Below, piece by piece: positions 41,396-50,199 of a stretch of DNA of 59,558 nt (positions are counted from its first letter, which is position 1; the number at the start of each line of letters is the position of its first letter). The notes under the pieces are model-generated. The model made no database searches. It was not told where the DNA came from and saw only the letters and a list, made by a program, of their open reading frames with translations. Both the position numbers and the translations under genes were made by a program. The DNA comes from Bacteroidales bacterium Bact_22 (GTDB lineage: Bacteria > Bacteroidota > Bacteroidia > Bacteroidales > F082): NCBI GenBank assembly GCA_001603665.1, contig LUZN01000002.1:1-59558 (forward strand), written 5' to 3'.

Positions 41396-43107
41396 ACAGT
41401 AAGCTTCTTGTGAATATGGGCTTCGACTACGTTAATGACGTAGTCGCCCAGTTTTTCACACTCACAGATAATATCCATATACTGCACTCCAGCTTGATAG
41501 TTATAGAGGTGTTCGTTGATGTCGTTGACATTCGCCTCTTTAAGCTGGGTGCGGTAGTTGTTGATCTCATTCTCAATGTTCAACGATTCGTTGATGTCGA
41601 CAATTCCTTGATTATCGTCAAGGACTTTTTGCATATGATCTAAAGCCTTGTTACAGAGTTTGAACATATGGCGGATGTGGACCTTCTGCTCGTCTGTAAA
41701 ATGCTCATTCTTAGTGTGTTTCTGGTTGATCGTACGTGCCAGGTTATAGCAACTGTCGCCAATACTCTCGAGCTCTCCGACCTCACGAAGCATGTAGCGG
41801 ATCTTTGTCTTACTTTCAGGACTCAGACGGCCTTCAGTCACTTTGTTGAGGTAATTAGCGATCTCAATCTCCATATGGTCGGAAATCTGCTCATATTTCT
41901 CAATCCTGGTAAAGAGTTTGCTGAAATCCTCTTCATTTTTGGTGTTGAAAAGCAGGGTAGGGATGAAGTTGAACATCCTGTTGGTACGTGTCGAGAATAA
42001 GCTGATCTCTTTCTGTGCCTCGAAAATCGAGAGCTCAGCAGTGGAGAGCAATCCACCGGAGATGAATTTCAGCTTGCCTTCTTCGTCTTCTTCCTTCTGT
42101 CTTATAACATGGCAGACAAACTTTTCGATAGGTTTGATAAACCATATGAGTATCAATACGTTACAAAGGTTGAATGCAGTGTGGAAGGCCGAAAGCCCGT
42201 ATGTGACCTTGACCTGCGCTGTGGCGATGTCTTCAGGCGTCTCAGGCACGAAATCAGGGTCGAAGCCGACGAATCTGCAGACCAGTTTCACCAGTGGACG
42301 GAATACGATAAGAACCCAAATCACACCGAAAACGTTGAACACCATGTGCGCCAAAGCAGCTCTGCGGGCATTTGTCGAAGCGTTGAGTGCCGCGATATTA
42401 GATGTGACTGTGGTACCGATATTTTCACCCAAGACGAGCGCAATACCTTGATGTATAGGAAGTACGCCGCTGGAGCATAAAATCAAGGTGATAGCCATGA
42501 TTGCAGCTGACGACTGCACGCACATTGTCATAATGCTACCGACAAGGAGGTATAACAAGGTCGTCAAGAAGCCCCACTGGCCTGTGACGGTGAAGAAATG
42601 GACGACACTCTCATTTTCCGGGAGATTCATCGCTATTGCGTTTTCACGCAAGGTGACGAGACCGAGGAACATGAACGAGAAACCGAAGATAAACTCGCCG
42701 AATGACTTGCCTGCAGGCCGTTTTTGGAATATCAAAGCGATAGCTAATGCAAACAGAGGGAATACGACATTACTCATGTTCATCTGGAAGCCGAACACCG
42801 ACATGATCCAGGCTGTTACTGTGGTACCGATGTTAGCACCCATGATGACCGAGATAGCTTGCGCCAGCGTGAGAAGTCCGGCATTTACGAAGCTGACAGT
42901 CATAACTGTGGTGGCCGTTGACGACTGCACCGCCGCGGTCACAAAAACACCTGTAAGCAACCCTGTGAAACGGTTTTTGGTCATGGCTCCCATGATGTTG
43001 CGGAGATGTCCGCCACTCAGTTTCTGCAAACCCTCACTCATGGTTTTCATACCATACATGAGAAGAGCGAGGCATCCTAATAGCTTTAAAAACAAGTAAA
43101 TGCTCAT
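41392..43107 (-). CDS. Na+/phosphate cotransporter (NptA-like) with PhoU-like tail
   Basis: A 571-residue membrane protein of the Na/Pi-cotransporter family. Two similar halves contain the QSSTATT (near residue 61) and QSSAAIM (near 200) signatures, each followed by a GANIGTT or GENIGTT motif. From about residue 355 a cytoplasmic helical PhoU-like domain follows (EKYEQISDHMEIEIANYLNK). Imports phosphate with Na+. The C-terminal part probably regulates uptake. A good promoter lies upstream (-7 TATTTTTG at 43143-43150). Confidence 0.93.
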   Translation of the reverse strand: MSIYLFLKLLGCLALLMYGMKTMSEGLQKLSGGHLRNIMGAMTKNRFTGLLTGVFVTAAVQSSTATTVMTVSFVNAGLLTLAQAISVIMGANIGTTVTAWIMSVFGFQMNMSNVVFPLFALAIALIFQKRPAGKSFGEFIFGFSFMFLGLVTLRENAIAMNLPENESVVHFFTVTGQWGFLTTLLYLLVGSIMTMCVQSSAAIMAITLILCSSGVLPIHQGIALVLGENIGTTVTSNIAALNASTNARRAALAHMVFNVFGVIWVLIVFRPLVKLVCRFVGFDPDFVPETPEDIATAQVKVTYGLSAFHTAFNLCNVLILIWFIKPIEKFVCHVIRQKEEDEEGKLKFISGGLLSTAELSIFEAQKEISLFSTRTNRMFNFIPTLLFNTKNEEDFSKLFTRIEKYEQISDHMEIEIANYLNKVTEGRLSPESKTKIRYMLREVGELESIGDSCYNLARTINQKHTKNEHFTDEQKVHIRHMFKLCNKALDHMQKVLDDNQGIVDINESLNIENEINNYRTQLKEANVNDINEHLYNYQAGVQYMDIICECEKLGDYVINVVEAHIHKKLTV

Positions 43108-43142
43108 ATTCCTGTTGTGTATGAATGCAAATATTTATCTTG

Positions 43143-43173
43143 CAAAAATAAAAAAATATTTTCTTTTTACAAA
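43143..43173 (-). promoter_or_regulatory. Promoter of Na/Pi cotransporter gene
   Basis: Minus strand: -33 TTTG (43170-43173), 19 bp, -7 TATTTTTG (43143-43150). The leader is about 31 nt. Confidence 0.7.
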
Positions 43174-43183
43174 GAATAAAAAA

Positions 43184-43546
43184 TTATTTCTTTTTAGTGA
43201 TTTTCAAATTGTTTCCAGCATTGCTGAAGCTGCAGTTTTTGCTGGGAAGTTCGATGCATGTCTCATAATTGTCGTAATACATCTCGACAACCTTCAACGC
43301 GTCGTAGACAAGTTCTTTGTTGATCTTCATCAAGTCGTAGATATTGTCGGCCATCCAGAATTTCTCGACTATTCTTTCATTCAAATCAAGAATCTCAGCC
43401 ATTTTTCTTGCCTCATTCAAACTTATTTTCGCTTGCCCGTTTTCCTTTCTGTTGTATTGCGCTTCCGAGAGAAACAACGTCTTGGCCATCTGAGCCTGCG
43501 TTATTCCCGAGTACATCCTTGTTCGTTTTATAGTTTCACTTAACAT
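43184..43546 (-). CDS. XRE-family helix-turn-helix protein
   Basis: A 120-residue putative DNA-binding protein with an HTH_3 domain at about residues 5-60 (TRMYSGITQAQMAKTLFLSE, then YNRKENGQAKISL). A helical C-terminal part of about 60 residues follows, ending in a Lys-rich tail. The target is unknown. I start at the ATG 43546, one base after the M64 gene stop; an in-frame ATG at 43576 would add ten residues and overlap that gene. It is the last gene after rho and the M64 gene, and probably on the same transcript. Confidence 0.8.
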   Translation of the reverse strand: MLSETIKRTRMYSGITQAQMAKTLFLSEAQYNRKENGQAKISLNEARKMAEILDLNERIVEKFWMADNIYDLMKINKELVYDALKVVEMYYDNYETCIELPSKNCSFSNAGNNLKITKKK

Positions 43547-43547
43547 T

Positions 43548-44594
43548 TTATCTGGTATGAAGGTCCAAGATTTCATTTAATAATTCATTGAAATCGTAGT
43601 AATACAATGAGACTCCAGTTGTGTCGGCTATGTTTTCGTTTGAGTAGTATTTGTCGGCCAGCCCCACAATCTGATGCCCAAGCTCATGTCGAATCATGTA
43701 ATCGTCTGATTGTGAACGAATTGCAGCGGTAGTGTAAAGGTTGTAAAGACTTCCACCGCCGTTTTTATCATCGTTCATCAAGATGATGATATAATCGTAT
43801 GGCGCCTGTGCTGCAAATTCTCGTATCACCCAGTCATCGCTGGCAAGAGCGTATCTGTCGTGACCAAAAGCGCCATATTTTGTGCCGAGGCTGTTACGAC
43901 CGCCATAAGGAGGCACCTGGATAGCATGCACATTGAAATCCGTTTTTCTGCTTTTAAACGGCTCGGTGTTAATCAAGCTGTTGTAAAAATGCAGCACGTC
44001 AGCGTCAAAACGCTTGATTTCATTGAGGGTGTAGCCATCGCCCATGATCAAAATGTCGACTTTCTCCTTCGGATCGCCACTGTCGAGCAGACGCACTATG
44101 CGGTTGTTGTTATTCTTCGAAGGCTCCATCAGCGATTTTGTCTGCCGGTCGATGATATACTCCCAGACTGGCTCCATAATATCAAGAGTATCAATCTTAT
44201 ACATCATCAGCTTAGCGTTGCGGATAGGGTAAGGCACGCGTATCGACTCGTTGAACGACATTTTGCCTTTCGATGCTGCTGCCGTACGTCGCCATTCGCT
44301 GAAAACAGTGCTGATTCCGTCGGAATATAGCAGCTCATCGGTTTCCACATCTCTCAACTCGTAGTGATAAGCGCCCAAACGATAAGGATTAACCATGTTT
44401 TTGGTGCGTCCATACCACAATCCGTCGTCGTAAATCTTGTCGAGCTTAAACGATTCGGTGGATGAGTCGCCGGTGTGTATAAGATTGATTCTTAATGTCT
44501 TATCTGTAAAATGCTTCTCAAAACCATTCTTTTCGCTTCTGTTGCAAGAAACGAATAAGGCTATGATTATCAATAAGAAAGCAATTCTTTTCAT
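43548..44594 (-). CDS. M64 (IgA peptidase-like) metallopeptidase lipoprotein, C-terminally short
   Basis: A 348-residue lipoprotein (signal MKRIAFLLIIIALFVSC) with an M64 N-terminal beta domain and a metallopeptidase domain. The zinc site HELGHQIVGLAD (H303, E304, H307, D314) is intact and preceded by DILIMGDGYT and PPYGGRNSLGTKYGAFG. Family members I know are about 420-430 residues; here only 34 residues follow the zinc motif, so the usual C-terminal part is lost. The stop abuts the XRE gene start, as expected from a deletion junction or a naturally short form. It begins 1 nt after the rho stop. The substrate is not known. Confidence 0.85.
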   Translation of the reverse strand: MKRIAFLLIIIALFVSCNRSEKNGFEKHFTDKTLRINLIHTGDSSTESFKLDKIYDDGLWYGRTKNMVNPYRLGAYHYELRDVETDELLYSDGISTVFSEWRRTAAASKGKMSFNESIRVPYPIRNAKLMMYKIDTLDIMEPVWEYIIDRQTKSLMEPSKNNNNRIVRLLDSGDPKEKVDILIMGDGYTLNEIKRFDADVLHFYNSLINTEPFKSRKTDFNVHAIQVPPYGGRNSLGTKYGAFGHDRYALASDDWVIREFAAQAPYDYIIILMNDDKNGGGSLYNLYTTAAIRSQSDDYMIRHELGHQIVGLADKYYSNENIADTTGVSLYYYDFNELLNEILDLHTR

Positions 44595-44595
44595 C

Positions 44596-46299
44596 TTATT
44601 TGTCTATTGTAGCCAAAAATTCTTCGTTGGAGATAGTCTTCGAGATCCTATCTTTAAGGAATTCCATTGCCTCGACTGGTGTCATGTCGGCGAAGTGGTT
44701 ACGCAGCGCCCAGACACGTGCCAGAGTGCGTTCGTCGACGAGAAGGTCGTCGCGACGTGTACCAGATGCCACGATGTCGATAGCAGGGTAGATGCGTTTG
44801 TTCGAGAGTCGGCGGTCGAGCTGGAGCTCCATGTTACCTGTGCCCTTGAACTCTTCGAAGATCACCTCATCCATCTTAGAACCAGTGTCGATCAAGGCTG
44901 TTGCGAGAATCGTCAGTGAGCCGCCGCCTTCGATGTTACGTGCGGCACCGAAGAAACGTTTAGGTTTCTGCAAGGCGTTGGCTTCGACACCGCCCGAGAG
45001 CACCTTACCTGATGCAGGCGACACTGTGTTGTAGGCACGCGCCAGACGGGTGATGGAGTCGAGGAGGATAACCACGTCGTGACCGCATTCTGTCAAACGT
45101 TTTGCCTTCTCCAGCACGATATTCGCGATCTTAACGTGTTTCTCAGCCGGCTCGTCGAAGGTCGAGGAGATGACTTCAGCTTTAACGCTGCGGGCCATGT
45201 CGGTAACCTCTTCAGGACGCTCGTCGATTAACAATATAATAAGGTATACATCCGGGTGGTTGGCCGCGATGGCGTTAGCCACTTCCTTAAGCAATACTGT
45301 CTTACCGGTCTTAGGCTGTGCCACGATAAGTCCACGCTGACCTTTTCCGATAGGAGCGAAGAGGTCCATAATACGGGTGGATACCGTGCCTCCCTGATGG
45401 CCGGTGAGTTTGAATTTCTCATCCGGGAAGAGAGGAGTGAGGAAATCGAACGGGATACGGTCGCGCACCTCATCAGGGTTACGTCCGTTGATCTTGTCGA
45501 CCTTCACCAATGGGAAGTATTTCTCGCCGTTCTTTGGCGGACGGATCATTCCGAGGATGGTATCGCCGGTCTTGAGGCCAAACAGCTTGATTTGTGACTG
45601 TGACACGTAGATGTCGTCAGGGGAGTTGAGGTAGTTGTAGTCGGCCGAACGCAGGAAACCATAGCCGTCAGGCATGATTTCGAGCACGCCTTCAGCTTGC
45701 ACCACGCCATCAAACTCGCTGATGAGCTCGTCGCGTTTCTGTGGACGAACCTCGTAAACCGCCTGTTTTTCCTCAAACATAGGCTCTTCATGCTCGACAT
45801 TCTCGATGTGCTCAACATGCTCGACATGTTCAACACTCTCAATCGGTTCAATCTCAGGAATCTCTGTCTCTTCCTCGTTATTCTCGTTGAGAATCTCGTT
45901 GGCGACGTCGACAACAGCCGGCTTCGGCTTAGGATACGACACATGATGCGTCTTTTCGCTTTCGTCGCTGATATTTTCGAATGAGGTCTTGATCACATCG
46001 GTACGCTTGCCGATTCTCGGGCGACGGCCGCGACGCGGAGCCTCAACTTCTTGATTCTCTTCTGGTTTGTGCTCTGCAGCCATTTCTTGGGCTGCAACTG
46101 GCTCAGCTTCAACGACTTTCTTCTTTCTGCCTGGTCTTCCTTTAGGTTTGACTTCAGGAGTGTTGCTTTCGGCTTGTTTGTTGATGATGCTGTAAACAAG
46201 GTTTTCTTTTGGCTGGTTGACATCTTCCAAACCGAGTTTCTTGGCGATTCCCTTGAGCTCAGTCATGGATTTGTCGTTTAATTCAAAAATGTCATACAT
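44596..46299 (-). CDS. rho: Transcription termination factor Rho with disordered insert
   Basis: A 567-residue hexameric RNA helicase that terminates transcription. The N-terminal Rho_N ([17 protein letters not shown]) is followed by a charged, low-complexity insert from about residue 48 to 205. It contains basic patches ([22 protein letters not shown]) and a repeat [15 protein letters not shown] near 157-171. The RNA-binding cold-shock domain ([15 protein letters not shown]) and ATPase domain ([41 protein letters not shown]) are intact. In Bacteroides, the Rho insert has been linked to phase separation. A promoter at 46413-46443 gives a leader of about 110 nt with a small hairpin. Confidence 0.95.
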   Translation of the reverse strand: MYDIFELNDKSMTELKGIAKKLGLEDVNQPKENLVYSIINKQAESNTPEVKPKGRPGRKKKVVEAEPVAAQEMAAEHKPEENQEVEAPRRGRRPRIGKRTDVIKTSFENISDESEKTHHVSYPKPKPAVVDVANEILNENNEEETEIPEIEPIESVEHVEHVEHIENVEHEEPMFEEKQAVYEVRPQKRDELISEFDGVVQAEGVLEIMPDGYGFLRSADYNYLNSPDDIYVSQSQIKLFGLKTGDTILGMIRPPKNGEKYFPLVKVDKINGRNPDEVRDRIPFDFLTPLFPDEKFKLTGHQGGTVSTRIMDLFAPIGKGQRGLIVAQPKTGKTVLLKEVANAIAANHPDVYLIILLIDERPEEVTDMARSVKAEVISSTFDEPAEKHVKIANIVLEKAKRLTECGHDVVILLDSITRLARAYNTVSPASGKVLSGGVEANALQKPKRFFGAARNIEGGGSLTILATALIDTGSKMDEVIFEEFKGTGNMELQLDRRLSNKRIYPAIDIVASGTRRDDLLVDERTLARVWALRNHFADMTPVEAMEFLKDRISKTISNEEFLATIDK

Positions 46300-46349
46300 A
46301 ATTAGTCGATTGATTTAGACTGACTTTCAATAATTTCTTCTGATAATTT

Positions 46350-46367
46350 GAGGGACGACTTGCCCTC
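46350..46367 (-). other. Hairpin in rho leader
   Basis: GAGGG and CCCTC form a 5-bp stem around an 8-nt loop in the 5' leader of rho mRNA, some 50 nt before the ATG. It could take part in autoregulation, as rho leaders do elsewhere; the stem is short. Confidence 0.35.
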
Positions 46368-46412
46368 TAAAAGCGAACAAAAACGGATTGGCTTTTTGTT
46401 CAATTGACGATG

Positions 46413-46459
46413 CAAAGATACGATTTTTTTTCATACAACCAAAAATTTTGTTAATTTTG
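46413..46459. promoter_or_regulatory. Divergent promoters: rho / DUF4293
   Basis: Minus (rho): -33 TTTG (46440-46443), 19 bp, -7 TATCTTTG (46413-46420). Plus (DUF4293): -7 TAATTTTG (46452-46459) with a weaker TTTC at 46429-46432. The -7 boxes are 31 bp apart and the promoters overlap. Confidence 0.65.
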
Positions 46460-46475
46460 CAGAAAAATTTTGAAT

Positions 46476-46964
46476 ATGATTCAGCGAAGACAGACCATTT
46501 TCATGCTTTTATCAGCAATTATCAGTGCTTTATTATTTTTTATGCCTCTTGCTTCGTTTTATGACGGCACTACAGTGATGAAGTTCACCATTTTCGGCAT
46601 AGAGAACCCTATTGATACGCTAACTCTTTCACAATCATACACTTGGCCATTGGTTGTCTTGACGGTTTTGATGACAATTTTGCCAATCTACACCTTATTA
46701 AGATATAAGAAACGTAAGCATCAAGTGAAGATGTGTCAGCTGGATATGCTTTTGAATATTGTTTTCATCGGCGTGGTGTTTTTATACTATGAAGCTGATA
46801 TTCAGGAAGTTATAGCTGCTGTCGAAGGCGATGAATATCAACTCGAGGTTGCTTATTTCATCGGAATGGCTATCCCGTTGGTAAATCTCGTTCTTGAGAT
46901 TCTCGCCATCAGAGGCATTAAGAAAGATATTGAATTGTTGAAATCTATCGACAGACTGAGATAA
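46476..46964 (+). CDS. DUF4293 membrane protein
   Basis: A 162-residue protein with four hydrophobic segments (about 8-25, 56-73, 88-106, 128-147) matching DUF4293, a Bacteroidetes family with unknown role that I recall next to rho in other genomes. It starts MIQRRQTIFM; the ATG at 46476 is preferred over a TTG 6 nt upstream. It converges on the phosphodiesterase gene with 22 nt between them. Confidence 0.85.
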   Translation: MIQRRQTIFMLLSAIISALLFFMPLASFYDGTTVMKFTIFGIENPIDTLTLSQSYTWPLVVLTVLMTILPIYTLLRYKKRKHQVKMCQLDMLLNIVFIGVVFLYYEADIQEVIAAVEGDEYQLEVAYFIGMAIPLVNLVLEILAIRGIKKDIELLKSIDRLR

Positions 46965-46986
46965 AACCGACGATTAAAGGTTATCG

Positions 46987-47478
46987 TCAACGTTTCTTCT
47001 CATAAAGCTCCATATTTTTTATTTCGCTTCCATCAATCTGGAAACGTAACATTGTTATAACCTTGTGAAATCCGGTGTTTCCTGCGGCTCCCGGGTTGAT
47101 ATGGAGCAAGTTGAGGTTATGGTCGTTCATCACCTTCAGGATATGTGAGTGTCCACTGATGAAGATGTTAGGTTTCTCTTTGATTATCAGTTCTTTAATT
47201 CCAGGTTCATAATGGTTTGGGTATCCGCCGATGTGTGTCATCATCACCTTCACGTTTTCGATTGTAAAGATGTTGATTTTCGGGAACATCAGTCGGATCT
47301 TTTGGTCGTCGACGTTGCCATACACTGCGCGCAACGGCTTAAAAGACGACAAAGAGTCGGCGACATCGGTGGAACCGATGTCGCCGACATGCCATATCTC
47401 GTCGCAGTCCTTGAAGAAGTCAAAGACTGCAGGATTAAGCCATCCGTGTGTGTCTGACAGTAATCCTATCCGTTTCAT
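46987..47478 (-). CDS. YfcE/MJ0936-family phosphodiesterase
   Basis: A 163-residue cytoplasmic calcineurin-like metallophosphoesterase. All metal motifs are present: SDTHG (D8, H10), HVGDIG, GNVDD, THIGGYP and SGHSH. Enzymes of this type hydrolyse phosphodiesters with Mn2+ or Ni2+; the physiological substrate is unknown. Its ATG overlaps the DUF3078 stop (CATTA on the plus strand), so the two are cotranscribed. Confidence 0.92.
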   Translation of the reverse strand: MKRIGLLSDTHGWLNPAVFDFFKDCDEIWHVGDIGSTDVADSLSSFKPLRAVYGNVDDQKIRLMFPKINIFTIENVKVMMTHIGGYPNHYEPGIKELIIKEKPNIFISGHSHILKVMNDHNLNLLHINPGAAGNTGFHKVITMLRFQIDGSEIKNMELYEKKR

Positions 47479-48428
47479 TACGGCAGTTTGTACGAAATAC
47501 CGAGGCTCAACACTTCTTTAAACTGACGGAAGGTGGTGCCTTCAACCGGGCTCAATGGGGCAATATCCTCATCGTAGACCAGACGTGCAGTGAGATTGCA
47601 GGTCAACCAGTCGTTAACCTTCATAATCAATGCGTTATCCCAGTCAAAGTCGACAGGGCAGGTGTATTTCTCGCCGATAGCGTTCAAATCGGAAGATTTA
47701 ATCAGATAGTTGTAGAAAGCGATGAGTTTCGATGAGAATGTCACGTTCTCCACAATCTGATAGTTGAACTCAGCTGTGAGTTGTGCACCAAGCTCCCAAC
47801 GGATGTTCTCGCCGTGCTTGATGAGAACGCCTGCTGTGTCGTATTCAGCGTGTTTCACGCCGAAAGCGCCAGCGTCAGCAAGTCTCTGGTCGTTGACGAT
47901 GGTCATACGGGCTGTGAGAGGGGCGAAGTTTACTTTGAAATGCTCATTCGGAACCCACTGAACACCAAGACCTAATGTCACATAGCCAGGATTCATGAAA
48001 CCTGAAATACGGTTGGTGCTGTCCACTCCGTAGTTGTAACCGTTGGTAAACTGGCTCTGGAATGTCAGGTTGGCTGTGGCAAACCATTTCTCATTCTTAA
48101 GATTATAACCATACAACGAGCTGAAGAAGATACGGTCGTCAGTCTTGATAGGATCTTTGTCCATGTCGTAGTAGCTGTAGCCAAGCTGCAGGTCTAAACC
48201 ATTGTCCCACTTGTGATTACCGTTTTTGTAGTTCATGTCATACTTGAGCATTCCGAGGAAGTTGACATTGTCCTGTCCGCCCGGTGCCCAGTTGTCGAAA
48301 TGGCTCTGAGCCATGTTAAAACCGACGTTTCCGCCGTGAGTCCAATTTGATGCCGGAGCATCGTCCTGAGCAAATGCCACGTTCAATGAAAGCAGCAATG
48401 CAATCAAAGGAAATAATAATTTTTTCAT
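47478..48428 (-). CDS. DUF3078 outer-membrane protein
   Basis: A 316-residue exported protein (signal about 1-20, ending AFAQ) with a DUF3078 beta-barrel. Hallmarks are NWTHGGNVGFNMAQSHFDNWAPGG near residue 28 (tryptophan-rich) and repeated amphipathic strands ending VLSLGISYKLP with a C-terminal hydrophobic residue pattern. It is a Bacteroidetes-specific outer-membrane protein of unknown function. It is cotranscribed with the phosphodiesterase gene. No clear -7 box upstream, only a 7/8 match TAAAGTTG at 48462-48469. Confidence 0.88.
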   Translation of the reverse strand: MKKLLFPLIALLLSLNVAFAQDDAPASNWTHGGNVGFNMAQSHFDNWAPGGQDNVNFLGMLKYDMNYKNGNHKWDNGLDLQLGYSYYDMDKDPIKTDDRIFFSSLYGYNLKNEKWFATANLTFQSQFTNGYNYGVDSTNRISGFMNPGYVTLGLGVQWVPNEHFKVNFAPLTARMTIVNDQRLADAGAFGVKHAEYDTAGVLIKHGENIRWELGAQLTAEFNYQIVENVTFSSKLIAFYNYLIKSSDLNAIGEKYTCPVDFDWDNALIMKVNDWLTCNLTARLVYDEDIAPLSPVEGTTFRQFKEVLSLGISYKLP

Positions 48429-48473
48429 ATTATAAAATTTTAGTTAAACTTTATATCTTGTCAACTTTAAACT

Positions 48474-49265
48474 TTAATAATTATTTCCATCATGATAGTT
48501 TCGCTCTCCAATCTGGAAAGTGATATCCTGCGTCATTCTCGTCCTCACAAGACTGTCGTTCTTCACTCCCGGAGTCCATACCAGATTCTGTATCAATCGG
48601 ATAGCCTCATTGTCGCAACCGCCTCCAACGCTGTTTTCCACAAGGATATTCGATGCTCTGCCGTCGGTCTCAACGATGAAACTGAGCTTCACAGTGCCTT
48701 GAATCTCAAACTGCTTGGCCTGATCGGGGAACTGCAGATTGGTGCGCAGATATGCCGCCATAGTCACCTGAGGATTGGCAAAATAAGGCTGCGGGCCCTG
48801 ATGTAACTCCTTGACATTGTATACGTTATTGCTTTTTTGAGCCGGATGAGGCTGCTCGGGAAGCATCAGACGCGGATTCTTCTCTTCGGCTTTTTTATAG
48901 CTCTTCGGCGAGAATTCAATTGTGTAATAATCATTGACTTTCACTGCCTTACCGTTCTTCATCGCAGGGTTCCATTCAATCATCTTCACCAGACGTACTG
49001 CCTCAGCCGCACATTCCTCGTCGAATGCGTTCTCGACCTTGTAGTTGCTGGCGTTTCCCATCTCATCGACGTCGTAATAAACGGTGATTTTACCGCCTTT
49101 TTTATCAAGAGCCGACTGAGGATAAATGAGGTGATTCTGTATGATTTTCTTTGTTAACGGGAATCCCGATTTCGGCTCCGGCGATTTCGTCTGAGCGTTA
49201 AGATTTAAACTTAATAAACTGATTATCAATATGATAAAGAAGGATGTAACTTTGAAGATTTTCAT
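48474..49265 (-). CDS. Periplasmic protein with two TonB C-terminal domains
   Basis: A 263-residue protein with a cleavable-looking signal peptide (about 1-24, ending LNAQ). Two TonB_C-like domains follow: about 45-118 (IYPQSALDKKGGKITVYYDV, AVRLVKMIEWNPAMKNGKAV) and about 170-250 (LQFPDQAKQFEIQGTVKLSF, AIRLIQNLVWTPGVKND). Classical TonB keeps an N-terminal membrane anchor that contacts ExbBD and a proline-rich spacer; both are absent, so this may be a free periplasmic or lipid-free scaffold rather than an energy transducer. The promoter is TAAATTTG at 49298-49305. Confidence 0.85.
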   Translation of the reverse strand: MKIFKVTSFFIILIISLLSLNLNAQTKSPEPKSGFPLTKKIIQNHLIYPQSALDKKGGKITVYYDVDEMGNASNYKVENAFDEECAAEAVRLVKMIEWNPAMKNGKAVKVNDYYTIEFSPKSYKKAEEKNPRLMLPEQPHPAQKSNNVYNVKELHQGPQPYFANPQVTMAAYLRTNLQFPDQAKQFEIQGTVKLSFIVETDGRASNILVENSVGGGCDNEAIRLIQNLVWTPGVKNDSLVRTRMTQDITFQIGERNYHDGNNY

Positions 49266-49297
49266 ATTTTTTTATCTAAAATTAGGATTAAACACCG

Positions 49298-49344
49298 CAA
49301 ATTTACAAAAATTTTAAATGATAAACAATTTTTTTATAATTTTG
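49298..49344. promoter_or_regulatory. Divergent promoters: TonB_C protein / rlmB
   Basis: Minus: -7 TAAATTTG (49298-49305), 20 bp, -33 ATTG (49326-49329). Plus: -7 TAATTTTG (49337-49344), only 7 nt before the first ATG of rlmB; no TTTG upstream of it. The -7 boxes are 31 bp apart. Confidence 0.55.
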
Positions 49345-49351
49345 TACCATT

Positions 49352-50104
49352 ATGATAAATACTAGAAAAGAAGATTCCAATATGGTCTTCGGCGTGCATC
49401 CCGTCGAGGAAGTTATCAAGGCAGGGAAGGAGCTCGAGAAGGTTTTTGTGCAGTCGGGACTGCGTTCGCAGCAGATCTCCGAAATCGTAAAATATGCTAA
49501 GGAACACGAGGTTCCTGTTCAGTTTGTTCCAATCGAGAAGCTAAACCGCTTGACGCGTAAAAACCATCAGGGCATTGTGGCTTTTGTGTGCCCGATTTCG
49601 TATCAGACAATAGAAAATGTCATCCCGATGGTCTACGACGAAGGCCGTATGCCGTTTGTCGTCATCCTAGACCGTGTCACCGACGTGCGTAACTTTGGCG
49701 CCATTGCCCGTACTTGCTACGCTGCAGGTGTCGACGCCATTGTGATACCTTCGCGTGGAAGCGCTCTCATCAACGGCGATGCGATGAAGACCTCGGCAGG
49801 CGCATTATCATTAATTAATGTATGCCGAGTTGAGAATATCAAAGATACTATCGATTTCCTGAAAGCCAGCGGCTTGAAAGTGATAGCGTTTTCTGAGAAA
49901 GGCAAGCAGACCATCTGGCAGGCCGATCTTACAGGACCTATCGCCATCATGATGGGATCGGAGGAAGACGGCATCAGTGAGGCTTATCTGAAACGCGTCG
50001 ACGACCATCTCGTCATCCCGATGCCTGGCGACATCGACTCGCTTAACGTCAGCGTAGCCACGGGAATAGTGACATTTGAGGTTGTTCGACAAAGACAAAT
50101 GTAA
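49352..50104 (+). CDS. rlmB: 23S rRNA (guanosine-2'-O)-methyltransferase RlmB-like (SpoU family)
   Basis: A 250-residue SPOUT RNA methyltransferase. An N-terminal substrate-binding domain (VFGVHPVEEVIKAGKELEKV) precedes the trefoil-knot domain with ILDRVTDVRNFGAIARTC, IAIMMGSEEDGIS and SLNVSVATGI. It probably 2'-O-methylates G in 23S rRNA; TrmH-type tRNA activity cannot be excluded. The first ATG leaves only about 3 nt of leader; Met11 at 49382 is an alternative start that fits homologues well. Confidence 0.88.
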   Translation: MINTRKEDSNMVFGVHPVEEVIKAGKELEKVFVQSGLRSQQISEIVKYAKEHEVPVQFVPIEKLNRLTRKNHQGIVAFVCPISYQTIENVIPMVYDEGRMPFVVILDRVTDVRNFGAIARTCYAAGVDAIVIPSRGSALINGDAMKTSAGALSLINVCRVENIKDTIDFLKASGLKVIAFSEKGKQTIWQADLTGPIAIMMGSEEDGISEAYLKRVDDHLVIPMPGDIDSLNVSVATGIVTFEVVRQRQM

Positions 50105-50123
50105 GGACAGACCGCGTCTGTCC
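50105..50123 (+). repeat. GGACAGAC hairpin after rlmB
   Basis: GGACAGAC, CGC, GTCTGTCC: an 8-bp perfect stem 1 nt after the rlmB stop. It lacks a T tract. It may be an mRNA 3' stabiliser in front of the terminator at 50148-50183. Confidence 0.55.
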
Positions 50124-50147
50124 GTCAGACTGTAACAATCCGCATAA

Positions 50148-50183
50148 AAAAATATCGCCCCGCTGCAGCAAGGCGATATTTTT
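50148..50183. terminator. Bidirectional terminator rlmB / rplS
   Basis: AAAAATATCGCC (50148-50159) and GGCGATATTTTT (50172-50183) form a perfect 12-bp stem with A/T tracts on both sides, around a loop containing GCTGCAGC. It separates convergent rlmB and rplS. Confidence 0.9.
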
Positions 50184-50199
50184 CATTGTCAAGTACCAA

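Noticed and set aside
45228-45984. Open frames on both strands within rho
   Set aside because: Shadows of the conserved rho frame and of its repetitive insert; no independent support.
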